This document shows positions 18,287 to 27,969 of a stretch of DNA of 64,000 nt, in pieces; within the stretch, counting starts at the first letter, position 1; each line of letters begins with the position of its first letter. Position numbers and translations under genes: made by a program. This stretch comes from Mycobacterium florentinum (GTDB lineage: Bacteria; Actinomycetota; Actinomycetes; Mycobacteriales; Mycobacteriaceae), in the NCBI RefSeq assembly GCF_010730355.1, contig NZ_AP022576.1, forward strand, positions 434,001 to 498,000, written 5' to 3'. Under the pieces are notes generated by a model that did not search any database, was not told the DNA's origin, and saw only the letters and a list, made by a program, of their open reading frames with translations.

Positions 18287-19753
18287 ATGAGCGAGGAACT
18301 CGGCGATCCCAATCCTGCTGCCGCGCAGCTGCACCGGGGCCTGATGAACCGTCACGTTCAGCTGATCGCGATCGGAGGCGCGATCGGAACGGGTCTGTTC
18401 ATGGGCGCCGGGCGAACCATCTCCCGCGCCGGCCCATCGGTGGTGGTGGTGTACGGGATCATCGGGTTCTTCTTGTTTTTCGTGCTCCGCGCGATGGGCG
18501 AACTGCTGTTGTCGAACCTGAACTACAAGTCGTTCGTCGACTTCGCGGGTGACCTATTGGGGCCCGCGGCAGGCTTTTTCGTCGGGTGGTCGTATTGGTT
18601 CGCCTGGATCGTCACCGGGATCGCCGAACTCGTCGCGATCGCGGGCTACCTGCAGTTCTGGTGGCCAGGTCTACCGGCCTGGGTGCCGGCGCTGGTCGCG
18701 TGCGGGCTGATCCTGCTGTTCAACTTGTTCAGCGTGCGCAACTTCGGCGAGATCGAATTCTGGTTCGCCTTGATCAAAGTCGTTGCGATCATCGGTTTGA
18801 TTGTCGTCGGCGTAGTCCTGGTGGCCACCAATTTCGTTTCACCGCAAGGTAATCCGGCGACGATCGAAAATCTTTGGAACAGCGGCGGATTCTTCGCGAC
18901 CGGTTTCATGGGGATGGTCGGTGGATTCCAGATCGCGTTCTTCGCGTTCGTGGGTGTGGAACTGGTCGGCACCGCCGCGGCCGAGACGGCGAACCCACGC
19001 CGCACCCTTCCGCGCGCGATCAATGCGGTGCCGCTGCGGGTTTCGATCTTCTACGTCGGCGCGCTGCTGGTGATCCTCACGGTCGTGCCGTGGCGGCGGT
19101 TCGCCGGCAACGAGTCCCCCTTCGTCACGATGTTCTCCCTCGCGGGGCTGGCCGGTGCGGCGTCTCTCGTCAACTTCGTCGTCACCACCGCCGCGGCGTC
19201 GGCGGCGAATTCCGGGATGTACTCCACCGGCCGCATGCTGTACGGCCTGGCCGACGAAGGCAGCGCTCCGGCGGTGTTCCGCCGGCTGAATCGCGGCGGC
19301 GTGCCGGCCCCCGCCCTGTTCGTCACGGCCGTCCTGCTGCTGACCGCCATCCCCGTGCTGCACGTCGGCGGTTCGGTGATTCGTGCTTTCACACTGGTCA
19401 CCACGATTTCGTCGCTGCTGTTCATGTTCGTGTGGGCGATGATCCTGGTCAGTTACCTCGTCTATCGCCGCCGGCACGCAGCGCGCCACGCGGAATCGGC
19501 GTTCAAGATGCCCGGTGGCCGGGTGATGTGCTGGGCCGCCTTCGCTTTCTTCGCATTCGTCGCCTGGACGCTCACGACGGAGAAAGACACCGCGATCGCC
19601 CTGGCCTGGTTCCCCGCGTGGTTCGTATTGCTGGCGATCGGCTGGCTGATCGTCCGGCGCCGCCCGAGTCAGGCCGAGCGCTACCGCCAGTTCCTGGCCG
19701 AGATGAACGGCCCGGTCGACGACAGGGCAGAAACGACGGCCCCGGCATCCTGA
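18287..19753 (+). CDS. cycA: amino-acid permease of the APC superfamily (CycA-type)
   Basis: A 488-residue integral membrane protein with about 12 transmembrane segments. The first carries the family motif AIGGAIGTGLFMGAGRTI (about residues 24-41), followed by GPSVVVVYGIIGFFLFFVLRAMGELL, and FFAFVGVELVGTAAAETANPRR in the middle. This is the amino-acid transporter family of CycA, which imports D-serine, D-alanine, glycine and D-cycloserine by proton symport. The ATG at 18287 (MSEELGDP) has GAGGACGG upstream; an in-frame ATG at 18239 is rejected because it adds residues unlike the family. Transport specificity within the family is inferred only. Confidence 0.85.
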   Translation: MSEELGDPNPAAAQLHRGLMNRHVQLIAIGGAIGTGLFMGAGRTISRAGPSVVVVYGIIGFFLFFVLRAMGELLLSNLNYKSFVDFAGDLLGPAAGFFVGWSYWFAWIVTGIAELVAIAGYLQFWWPGLPAWVPALVACGLILLFNLFSVRNFGEIEFWFALIKVVAIIGLIVVGVVLVATNFVSPQGNPATIENLWNSGGFFATGFMGMVGGFQIAFFAFVGVELVGTAAAETANPRRTLPRAINAVPLRVSIFYVGALLVILTVVPWRRFAGNESPFVTMFSLAGLAGAASLVNFVVTTAAASAANSGMYSTGRMLYGLADEGSAPAVFRRLNRGGVPAPALFVTAVLLLTAIPVLHVGGSVIRAFTLVTTISSLLFMFVWAMILVSYLVYRRRHAARHAESAFKMPGGRVMCWAAFAFFAFVAWTLTTEKDTAIALAWFPAWFVLLAIGWLIVRRRPSQAERYRQFLAEMNGPVDDRAETTAPAS

Positions 19754-19870
19754 CCTGCGGGTGCCCCTCGAAGGCCCGGACGTTGTTGGGATCGGTAGCC
19801 GGCGCGGGCGGCTCTACTTATCCCAACGACGCCGCCACCGAGGCGGCACCCCAGGAAAGGAAGACAGCAA

Positions 19871-20125
19871 ATGAACATCGTGCCGACCGGCATCCAGGAG
19901 CAGATCAACCGCGTCGATCGCCAACGGAGCCTGTATATCGGGATCAGCACCGGCCTGGTTGCGGTCTGGAGCTTTTTCCGGCTGATCTGGATGCTCTACA
20001 TCGGAATGACGTTTGGCTGGTTCTTCGGAGCGATGGCCTTCCAGCTGGTGCTGTGGGGTGTGATCGGCACCGCCGCGGCGGTGGCGTCCATCGGGTTCCT
20101 GACTCGTTACAACAAAGGTTCTTGA
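19871..20125 (+). CDS. small two-TM membrane protein
   Basis: An 84-residue protein with two predicted transmembrane helices (GISTGLVAVWSFFRLIWMLYI and WFFGAMAFQLVLWGVIGTAA, the second continuing into AAVASIGFL) and a short basic tail. The ATG at 19871 has AAGGAAG 7 bases upstream. It lies 117 bases after the permease, in the same direction, and just before the strong terminator at 20148-20176. No family is recognised. Confidence 0.7.
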   Translation: MNIVPTGIQEQINRVDRQRSLYIGISTGLVAVWSFFRLIWMLYIGMTFGWFFGAMAFQLVLWGVIGTAAAVASIGFLTRYNKGS

Positions 20126-20147
20126 GGCGTCTGACGGCCGTCGGAGG

Positions 20148-20176
20148 AGTCCCGGACCCGAGGGGGGTCCGGGACT
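20148..20176. terminator. bidirectional hairpin terminator
   Basis: AGTCCCGGACCC (20148-20159) and GGGTCCGGGACT (20165-20176) form a perfect 12-bp stem with a 5-base loop. It lies between the convergent ends of the small membrane gene (20125) and the aldehyde dehydrogenase (20199). The T-run is short, as is common in mycobacteria; because the stem is symmetrical it can serve both strands. Confidence 0.85.
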
Positions 20177-20198
20177 TTCCGCGTTGCGATAGCGGGAA

Positions 20199-21653
20199 TT
20201 ACAGCTGGATCCAGGCCGACTTCGTCTTCAGGTAGATGTCGAGGCCCTCTTTGCCGAACTCGTGTCCCCAACCCGACTGCTTGTGGCCGCCGAACGGCAC
20301 GTCGTGGTCGAAGACCAACTGGCAGTTCACCTGGACGCTGCCGGCGTGCAGCCGCTTGAGCATCCGGTGGGCCCGGCTGACGTTCTGCGTCCACGCGGTC
20401 GCCGCCAGGCCGTAGGTGGTGTTGTTGGCCAGCGCCACGGCCTCGTCTTCGTCGTCGAACGGCAGAATGGTGACCACGGGCCCGAAGATCTCCTGCTGGT
20501 AGAGCCGCATGCCCGTGTCGACGTTGGTGAGCACCGTCGGGTGCACGAAGTAGCCCTTGCGGTCCAGCCGGTAGCCGCCGGTGACCACCTCGACGCCGTC
20601 GCTGCGGCCTTCGTCGATGAAGCCCATCACCCGGGTCAACTGCTTCTGGCTGATCAGCGGGCCGCTGACGCAGCCTTCCTCGCTGGGAGCGCCCAGCTTG
20701 AAGGTGTTCGCCATCATCGAGATGCCCTCGACGACCTGGTCGTACACGCCGCGCTGAGCGAAGATCCGCGATCCGCAGACGCAGCCCTGGCCGGAGTGCA
20801 CGAAGATGCCCAGCGACGCCATCAGCAGGGCCTTGCTCATGTCGGCGTCGTCGAAGATCAGCACCGGTGACTTACCCCCGAGTTCGAGCGTGACCTTCTT
20901 CAGATTGTCGGCCGAGGCGCGCACGATCTCCTTGCCGACCTCAGTCGACCCGGTGAAGGCGACCTTTTCGACATCGGGATGCGCGGTGATCGCGGCTCCC
21001 GCGGTGTGGCCGTAGCCGGTCAGCAGGTTGACGACGCCCTCGGGGACGCCGGCCTCGTGGATCAGCCGGTCCAACAGCACTGCCGACAGCGGTGTCTCCT
21101 CGGCGGGCTTGACGAGCAGGCTGCTGCCCGCGGCCAGCGCCGGCGCAAGCTTCGCGCTCGCGTTGAAGATCGGGCCGTTCCACGGGAAGATCAGCCCCAC
21201 CACGCCGTACGGCTCCTTGAGCGTGTACGCGTGCATGTTGACGAACGTGTCGGTCGCGATGCCGTCGGTCTTCACGTCGTACGCGACGCCGTTGATCTTC
21301 GAACACCAACCCGCGTAGTAGCGGAAGAACTCCGAACAGGTCGACATCTGCAGCGTTGCCTGCATCAACGGCATGCCGGTGTTGAGCGAGTCGAGTTGGG
21401 CGAACTCGTCGGCGTGCTCGTCGATGAGGTCCGCGATCCGCCACAAGACCTTGGCCCGCTCGCGTCCGGGTAGGTCGGACCAGACACCCGATTCGAAGGA
21501 GGCCTTCGCCCGGGAGGCAGCCTCGTCGACGGCCTCCGGACCGCAGTCGGTGAATTCGGTGATCGTCTCTTCGGTCGCGGGGTTGATGATCGGAATGACC
21601 TCACCCGATCCGGGGCGCTTGCTGAGGTCGTCCAGTACTGCCTGCAGAGTCAT
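20199..21653 (-). CDS. aldehyde dehydrogenase
   Basis: A 484-residue NAD(P)-dependent aldehyde dehydrogenase. Signatures are FPWNGPIFNASAKLAPALA (the cofactor-binding region), FTGSTEVGKEI, the general base in VTLELGGKSP (Glu near residue 257), the catalytic Cys in GQGCVCGSR (near residue 291) and EIFGPVVTILPF. It oxidises an aldehyde to the acid. A second Cys two residues after the catalytic one is found in some members. The ATG at 21653 has GGGAAC upstream, and a near-palindromic 20-mer at 21707-21726 lies 54 bases upstream as a possible operator. It ends just before the hairpin terminator. Confidence 0.92.
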   Translation of the reverse strand: MTLQAVLDDLSKRPGSGEVIPIINPATEETITEFTDCGPEAVDEAASRAKASFESGVWSDLPGRERAKVLWRIADLIDEHADEFAQLDSLNTGMPLMQATLQMSTCSEFFRYYAGWCSKINGVAYDVKTDGIATDTFVNMHAYTLKEPYGVVGLIFPWNGPIFNASAKLAPALAAGSSLLVKPAEETPLSAVLLDRLIHEAGVPEGVVNLLTGYGHTAGAAITAHPDVEKVAFTGSTEVGKEIVRASADNLKKVTLELGGKSPVLIFDDADMSKALLMASLGIFVHSGQGCVCGSRIFAQRGVYDQVVEGISMMANTFKLGAPSEEGCVSGPLISQKQLTRVMGFIDEGRSDGVEVVTGGYRLDRKGYFVHPTVLTNVDTGMRLYQQEIFGPVVTILPFDDEDEAVALANNTTYGLAATAWTQNVSRAHRMLKRLHAGSVQVNCQLVFDHDVPFGGHKQSGWGHEFGKEGLDIYLKTKSAWIQL

Positions 21654-21706
21654 CTGTTCCCTTCCCGATCAACTCTGATCGAGCCCGGCGCTCCCGTGCC
21701 CGTATA

Positions 21707-21726
21707 TGCTGAGCACCTGCTTAGCA
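21707..21726. promoter_or_regulatory. near-palindrome upstream of aldehyde dehydrogenase
   Basis: TGCTGAGCACCTGCTTAGCA reads as two TGCTnAGCA half-sites around a CC centre, with 8 of 9 pairs matching. It is 54 bases upstream of the aldehyde dehydrogenase ATG and in a non-coding gap, so it is a good candidate operator. The cognate regulator is not adjacent. Confidence 0.45.
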
Positions 21727-21777
21727 TTGCGGGTGTGGCGCGGTCAAGATTGCGTCGTGCCGGCCGCGTCGGCGCGT

Positions 21778-22248
21778 CTAGCGCTTGGCCGCGCCGATCG
21801 CCTCGTGCACCGCCGAAACGCAGCCCGCCGCATCGGGTTCGGGCCCCAGCCCGACGTAATAACTGCCGGTTTGCTCGCCTGGGAAGCCGGTGATCGTGAA
21901 TCCGGCCGGATCGCCGTCGATGGTGTGCGTGGTCATCGACGCCTGCGCCAATGGCAGGGAGAGGACCGCGGTCCCGCGCTTGGCGCCTTCGGTGGCCACC
22001 AGCAGTTGGGTGGGATGCAGCACCACCGCGGTCCAATGCTCTTCGTCGGGATCGACCGGATTGGCGCGCCGGCGCAGTAGCTTGCCGAATGCCGAACTGG
22101 CCGGCGGGTTTTCGCTATGCGTGAGCCACACCCGCACGTCGTTGAGGTCGATCTGGTGGGCCGCGGCGTGCTCGGCCAACTTGCCGCAGATCGGGCGCGG
22201 CAGTTCGACGATTCGCGCCGGTCGGGTGTGACGCACATACAGCGGCAT
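21778..22248 (-). CDS. conserved hypothetical protein
   Basis: A 156-residue protein with no recognised catalytic motif. The sequence is compact and probably alpha/beta ([57 protein letters not shown]). The ATG at 22248 ([10 protein letters not shown]) is preferred over an in-frame upstream start at 22284 because the earlier residues lack an RBS. It is divergent from the transhydrogenase gene. I do not recognise the function. Confidence 0.65.
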   Translation of the reverse strand: MPLYVRHTRPARIVELPRPICGKLAEHAAAHQIDLNDVRVWLTHSENPPASSAFGKLLRRRANPVDPDEEHWTAVVLHPTQLLVATEGAKRGTAVLSLPLAQASMTTHTIDGDPAGFTITGFPGEQTGSYYVGLGPEPDAAGCVSAVHEAIGAAKR

Positions 22249-22319
22249 GGGTGCATCATGCCCGCGGGCGAACCCGACCGCCATTCGCGCGGCCGGGCGT
22301 CGAGGCGTTGGATAGCAGC

Positions 22320-23627
<1,308 letters not shown>

Positions 23628-23632
23628 GCGCG

Positions 23633-24535
23633 TTAGGCGCCGACCAGCTCGGGGTGGAACTTGGACGCCATCCGGCGCATGCCGTCGTGCCAGTCGACCG
23701 TCGCGGCGCCGACGAGCTCGCGCATCCGGCTTGCGTCGGTGGGGTTGCCGCGCAGCGCCTGCTCGCTCTCCTCGAACACCGGCTCCTTGCCGACCAGTGA
23801 TCCCAGGAAGGTGCACCACTCCTGCAGGCTGACGGTCTGCTCCCCGCACCAGTTCAGGGTGGTCGCCGGGACCGACGCCACCTCGAACAGCTTCGGGATG
23901 GTGGCGATGATGTCGTCCTCGTGGATCGGGTTGTAGCGGGCCGGGCCGCCGGGCGGCACCGGAATCGGGATACTGCCCAGCACCATCTCCATGTGGTAGA
24001 ACGGCCAGCCGCCGTTGTCGCCGTACGGAACGTTGAGGCGGGCGATGGTCGTCGGTATATCCAGGGCACGCGCCATCGTCCGGGCGACCACCTCGCCGGC
24101 GATTTTCGAGATGGAATAGGTGGGGAACAACGGCTTGTGGTTATCGCCCAACGCGGCGTCCTCGGTCCGGATTTCGTCGTCCGGCGGGTCGTAGACGGCC
24201 CCAGATGAGCAGTGCACGAACGCTTTTGCGCTACGGCAATGGGCCATCAGGAGTCCGACGGATTCGGCGTTGGCCGCCAGATCCTTGTCCCAGTGCCCGC
24301 TCTTGGCCACCGCGAGATTGAGGACGTAGTCGAAGTCGTTTGGCAGACCGGCGAAGTCGCCGGCGGCCAGGTTGACCGTCTGGCACCGCACGCCCGCCTT
24401 CTCCAGGTCGTCGCGGACCGCGGGATTGGTGAATCGGGCGATGCCCCACACTTCGTTGTCGGTTGCCAGCGCCTTGGCGACGGGGGTGGCAACTTGTCCG
24501 GTCGGACCGGTGATCAGGATCTTTGAGCCGCGCAT
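23633..24535 (-). CDS. NAD-dependent epimerase/dehydratase family protein
   Basis: A 300-residue extended SDR. The Rossmann motif ILITGPTGQVATPVAKAL (about residues 6-23) is slightly divergent (GPTGQV instead of GGTGFV), LNLAVAKSGHW follows, and the catalytic region has HCSSGAVYDPP and the YxxxK pair in TYSISKIAGE. It probably acts on an NAD(P)-dependent sugar or small hydroxy substrate. The ATG at 24535 has TACCAT exactly 6 bases upstream (24542-24547), the same leaderless arrangement as at 583 and 9089. Confidence 0.85.
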   Translation of the reverse strand: MRGSKILITGPTGQVATPVAKALATDNEVWGIARFTNPAVRDDLEKAGVRCQTVNLAAGDFAGLPNDFDYVLNLAVAKSGHWDKDLAANAESVGLLMAHCRSAKAFVHCSSGAVYDPPDDEIRTEDAALGDNHKPLFPTYSISKIAGEVVARTMARALDIPTTIARLNVPYGDNGGWPFYHMEMVLGSIPIPVPPGGPARYNPIHEDDIIATIPKLFEVASVPATTLNWCGEQTVSLQEWCTFLGSLVGKEPVFEESEQALRGNPTDASRMRELVGAATVDWHDGMRRMASKFHPELVGA

Positions 24536-24594
24536 GCGCTGATGGTAGCGGGGGCTCGCCGTGCCCCGACGATCGGCGTAACGTCGCGCTCGTC

Positions 24595-25416
24595 ATGGCA
24601 GATTCGGTGCGGTTCGTCGACGCGAATGGGCTCAGATTCGCCTACCTCGAGGAGGGCTCGGGGCCCCTCGTGCTGATGCTGCACGGGTTCCCCGACACCG
24701 CGTATTCCTGGGACTATCTGCGCCCGCGAATCGCCGCCAAGGGCTACCGCGCGGTCAGCCCGTTCATGCGCGGCTATGACCCCAGCGGAATCCCGGAGCG
24801 CGACCCGGATCAGGAGACGCTGGCCCGCGACCCGCTGGCGTTGATCGAGGCGCTCGGGGCGCCCGACGCCATCGTGATCGGCCACGACTGGGGCGCGTCG
24901 GCCGCCTATGGCGCGGCCGCACTCGGCCCCGATCGCGTCAAAAAGCTTTTCGTCATCGGCATTCCGCACCCGGCGGCGCTCAAACCGACGCTGCGCAAGG
25001 TCTGGGGCGTCCGGCATTTCGCGGCCTACAAGCTGCCGGGCGCGCCGAACCGCTTCGCGCGCAATGACTTCGCGGCGCTGCCCGCCATTTACCGGCGCTG
25101 GTCCCCGACGTGGAACCCCGATCCGAGCGAGTTCGACGCCGTGCGCGCGACCTTCGCGAATCCGGCGAGTCGCAACGCCGCGTTCGGCTATTACCGCAAG
25201 CTCTCCCCGATTCCGAGTCCGTCGCTGAAGGCGCGGATCACGGTGCCCACGGTTGTCTTTGCCGGACTCGATGATCCGGTCGCCGAGCCCTCGGACTACC
25301 GGGGTGCCGCGCGGATGTTCGAGAACGACTACGTCGTCGAAGAGGTTCGCGGCGGACACTTCATGCACCGAGAACATCCCGAGGAATTCACCGATCGGTT
25401 GTTGACCCACTTGTAA
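24595..25416 (+). CDS. epoxide hydrolase-like alpha/beta hydrolase
   Basis: A 273-residue alpha/beta hydrolase of the epoxide hydrolase/haloalkane dehalogenase type: the HGFPDTAYSW oxyanion segment, and an Asp nucleophile in GHDWGASAAYGA (near residue 101), the late acid in GLDDPVAEP and the histidine in GHFMHREHPEEF. An Asp in place of Ser indicates covalent-ester hydrolysis of epoxides or haloalkanes rather than esters. The ATG at 24595 fits the family start. It is a separate gene from the EphB-type gene at 49013. Confidence 0.87.
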   Translation: MADSVRFVDANGLRFAYLEEGSGPLVLMLHGFPDTAYSWDYLRPRIAAKGYRAVSPFMRGYDPSGIPERDPDQETLARDPLALIEALGAPDAIVIGHDWGASAAYGAAALGPDRVKKLFVIGIPHPAALKPTLRKVWGVRHFAAYKLPGAPNRFARNDFAALPAIYRRWSPTWNPDPSEFDAVRATFANPASRNAAFGYYRKLSPIPSPSLKARITVPTVVFAGLDDPVAEPSDYRGAARMFENDYVVEEVRGGHFMHREHPEEFTDRLLTHL

Positions 25417-25488
25417 GCGGGTCGCCGCGCGCTGGGGCGGCCCAATTTCTGCTTCCGGCAGCCGGGGGCCTCGGTAGAATCAATGCCC

Positions 25489-26283
25489 ATGACATCCATG
25501 TCGCACGACCCGGCCGTTGCGCTCATCGGCGGGCAGCTGACGGCAATGGGAGCCGCCGCCGTCGCATCCGGTGCCGCGGCGGCGCCGGCGGTGACCGCGC
25601 TGATGCCCGCGGGCGCCGAGGAGGTCTCGATGCAGGCGGCAATGGCATTCGCCGCCGAGGCCGGCAAGGCACTGGCCGCACACGCCGCGGCCCACCAAGA
25701 GATTTCGCGCACGGGCGCGGCGCTGGTGAACATCACCCGGATGTATGCCCAGACCGACGCGACGGCGGCGGGCGCCTTGCAAACCAACGCGGCGCGCAGC
25801 ACCGCCGTCGGATTCGAAAGCGCCGGTGCGCCCATGTCGAGGTCGCTGGCCAGTCCGGCGCCGGCCACCCGGCTGCTGCGCGCCGAAGCGGTGCCCGGCG
25901 CGGCCGGGACGCCGGCCCGTACCCCGGCGCTGGCCAATCTGCTGGAAACGGCGGCCGTCGCGCCGACCCCCGCAGCCGCGGCCGGGACGGCCTCGATGCC
26001 CGCGGCCATGAACGCGGCGTCGACCCTGCTCAGCGCCGGCAGCGCGCCGCTGAGCACGCTGAGTTCGCTGGGCTCGTCGCTGGGATCCGTCGGCCAGGGC
26101 GGCCTGGGCGGCGCGACCGCGGGCGGCGCATCGGCAGGCGGGGCGGCCGCCAGTGCGGCGGGCGCGAGCGGAGCCGCCGCGGGCGGGGCCGGCCCGGCGC
26201 TGGCGTCCTCGCTGACCGACGACGACGGCAGCCCCGACACCAAGGACGCCGACGGCAAGCAAACGGGCGGGGAGCTGGTCTAA
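25489..26283 (+). CDS. PE-domain family protein
   Basis: A 264-residue protein whose first 90 residues look like a divergent PE domain: Ala-rich helical hairpin with PAVTALMPAGAEEVSMQAAM and HAAAHQEISRTGAALVNITRMYAQTD, ending with TDATAAG. The rest is low-complexity Ala/Gly/Ser/Pro, ending in DDDGSPDTKDADGK. It would be exported by a type VII secretion system. The ATG at 25489 is chosen because a TAGAAT box (25475-25480) sits 8 bases upstream; 25483 and 25498 are alternative starts. No PPE or Esx gene is adjacent, so its partner is not in the window. Confidence 0.65.
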   Translation: MTSMSHDPAVALIGGQLTAMGAAAVASGAAAAPAVTALMPAGAEEVSMQAAMAFAAEAGKALAAHAAAHQEISRTGAALVNITRMYAQTDATAAGALQTNAARSTAVGFESAGAPMSRSLASPAPATRLLRAEAVPGAAGTPARTPALANLLETAAVAPTPAAAAGTASMPAAMNAASTLLSAGSAPLSTLSSLGSSLGSVGQGGLGGATAGGASAGGAAASAAGASGAAAGGAGPALASSLTDDDGSPDTKDADGKQTGGELV

Positions 26284-26288
26284 GCGGT

Positions 26289-27473
26289 TTACAACCCGGG
26301 TTGGTCGTCGATGATGCCCAGCCAGATCTGCGCGGCGTCGATGGCCACTTTCTCGCTGATGAAGGCGTGCTGGGTTCCGGTGTAGATGTCGCGGAACGCG
26401 CGCTCGAGGCGGGTGCCCTCACGGATCGAGCTGGTCCCGGCGACCAGGTGCGCCCATTCGGCACAGCTTCGGGCCGTATCGGTGGCGTAGACGGCGGCCA
26501 CCCGCATATCCGCGCGCAGGCCAGGCGTCAGATCTTCGCCCGCGGCGACCGCGGCCTCGGCGGTGGTGAAGGCGTCCAGCACCAGAAGACGCGCGGCGCG
26601 CCAGGCCGCGCGATGGTGCGCCAGACCCTTCTGGAACGTGGGGCGGCTGGCCAGTGCGGCCATGTCGCTCATCCGGAATTTCGTGGCGGCAAGCTCCTGC
26701 ACGTCGTCGAGCATGCTCTTGGCCACGCCCAACGCCCACGACGCGTGCCCGGCGGCGGTGACCGGCATCAGGCCCATCCGGGTGGCCGGCGACGTCCCGC
26801 GATGTGGCGCGCGGGCGAACAGTTCGAAGGTGCGGCTCTGTGGGACGAACACGTCGGTGACGCTGTAGTCGTAGGAGCCGGTTCCCTTGAGTCCCTGGAC
26901 ATGCCAGCCGTCGTTGAAGCTGATCTGCTCTCGCGGCAATACGGCCACGTGCATCTCGGGCAGGCCTTCGCTGATCCAGCGCATCTCGCCGTTGTCCACC
27001 GGCAGAAATCCGGCCGCGACGTATTCGGAGTGGCCGATGCCGGAACCGAAACTCCACGCTCCGTTCAGCAGATAGCCGCCGTCGACGACGGTGCCCTGGC
27101 CGTTGGGAAAGAACTGGCCGCCCATCGTCACGCGGTTGTCGTGAGCGGTGAACACCTCGGCGAAACCCTCGTCGGGCAGATAGGCCGCCGCGGCGAACGA
27201 CGACGGCAGGTTCGCGATGCCGACCCACCCGAATGATCCGTCCTGCCAAGCCATTTCGATCCAGGTCTCGATCATCTCGGTGAACGACGGTTCGAGACCG
27301 CCGGCCGCTGCGGGGTTGAACGACGGCATCAGCCCGCTGGCCCACATCTCGTCCACGATCGGCGCGGAAAGCGTGCGGATCCGCTCGGACTCCGCGGCCT
27401 GCTCGGCCACGAGGTCGCGCATGCCGCGTGCCAGCGAGACCACACGGTCGCTCGTATCGGCTAACGACGTCAT
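26289..27473 (-). CDS. acyl-CoA dehydrogenase-fold monooxygenase (HsaA/flavin-dependent)
   Basis: A 394-residue member of the acyl-CoA dehydrogenase fold resembling HsaA-type flavin-dependent hydroxylases: MWASGLMPSFNPAAAGGLEPS, DGSFGWVGIANLPSSF, GQFFPNGQGTVVDGG, LKGTGSYDYSVTDVFVP and the C-terminal helix LVAGTSSIREGTRLERAFRD. Such enzymes use reduced FMN from a partner reductase to hydroxylate aromatic substrates. No partner reductase is adjacent. The ATG at 27473 has AAGGAG upstream. The gene is divergent from the NYN-domain gene. Confidence 0.8.
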   Translation of the reverse strand: MTSLADTSDRVVSLARGMRDLVAEQAAESERIRTLSAPIVDEMWASGLMPSFNPAAAGGLEPSFTEMIETWIEMAWQDGSFGWVGIANLPSSFAAAAYLPDEGFAEVFTAHDNRVTMGGQFFPNGQGTVVDGGYLLNGAWSFGSGIGHSEYVAAGFLPVDNGEMRWISEGLPEMHVAVLPREQISFNDGWHVQGLKGTGSYDYSVTDVFVPQSRTFELFARAPHRGTSPATRMGLMPVTAAGHASWALGVAKSMLDDVQELAATKFRMSDMAALASRPTFQKGLAHHRAAWRAARLLVLDAFTTAEAAVAAGEDLTPGLRADMRVAAVYATDTARSCAEWAHLVAGTSSIREGTRLERAFRDIYTGTQHAFISEKVAIDAAQIWLGIIDDQPGL

Positions 27474-27585
27474 TGGCGCTCTCCTTGTCGAACCCGGGAC
27501 GTTGATAGGGGTGACCGTACCAATTACTCAAAGTGTCCAGCCATCGAAATCGCGTGTTACCGAGCGTCGGCCCTACTGTGGGCTG

Positions 27586-27969
27586 GTGCGGTGGATCGTC
27601 GACGGGATGAATGTGATCGGCAGTCGCCCGGACGGTTGGTGGCGCGACCGCGAGCGCGCCATGGTCGCTTTGGTAGACAAGTTAGATGAATGGGCCTGCG
27701 CGCAAGGAGAGACGGTGACAGTGGTGTTCGAACGGCCGCCCAAGACCGCGATCACATCGACGGTGATCGAGATCGCGCATGCGCCCAAACCCGCCGCAAA
27801 CTCGGGTGACGACGAGATCGTCCGCCTGGTTCGAGCCGACGCCCGTCCCAACGAAATCCGGGTGGTGACATCCGACCGGGCGCTGACTCACCGGCTGCGC
27901 GGTCTGGGCGCATCCGTTTTCGCGTCGGAGCGATTCCGCGACCTCGTCGATCCGCGGGACCACCGATGA
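27586..27969 (+). CDS. NYN-domain (YacP-like) RNase-fold protein
   Basis: A 127-residue protein with the metal-binding VDGMNVIGSRPDGWWRDR near the N-terminus, VTVVFERPP, and the conserved NSGDDEIVRLVR and VVTSDRALTHRLRGLG, which together form the PIN-like NYN/YacP nuclease fold. It probably cleaves structured RNA. The GTG start at 27586 is chosen because TACTGT (27574-27579) lies 6 bases upstream, the leaderless pattern seen repeatedly here; no RBS is present. The last four bases overlap the start of the nitronate monooxygenase gene (CGATGACC), so the two are co-translated. Confidence 0.8.
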   Translation: MRWIVDGMNVIGSRPDGWWRDRERAMVALVDKLDEWACAQGETVTVVFERPPKTAITSTVIEIAHAPKPAANSGDDEIVRLVRADARPNEIRVVTSDRALTHRLRGLGASVFASERFRDLVDPRDHR

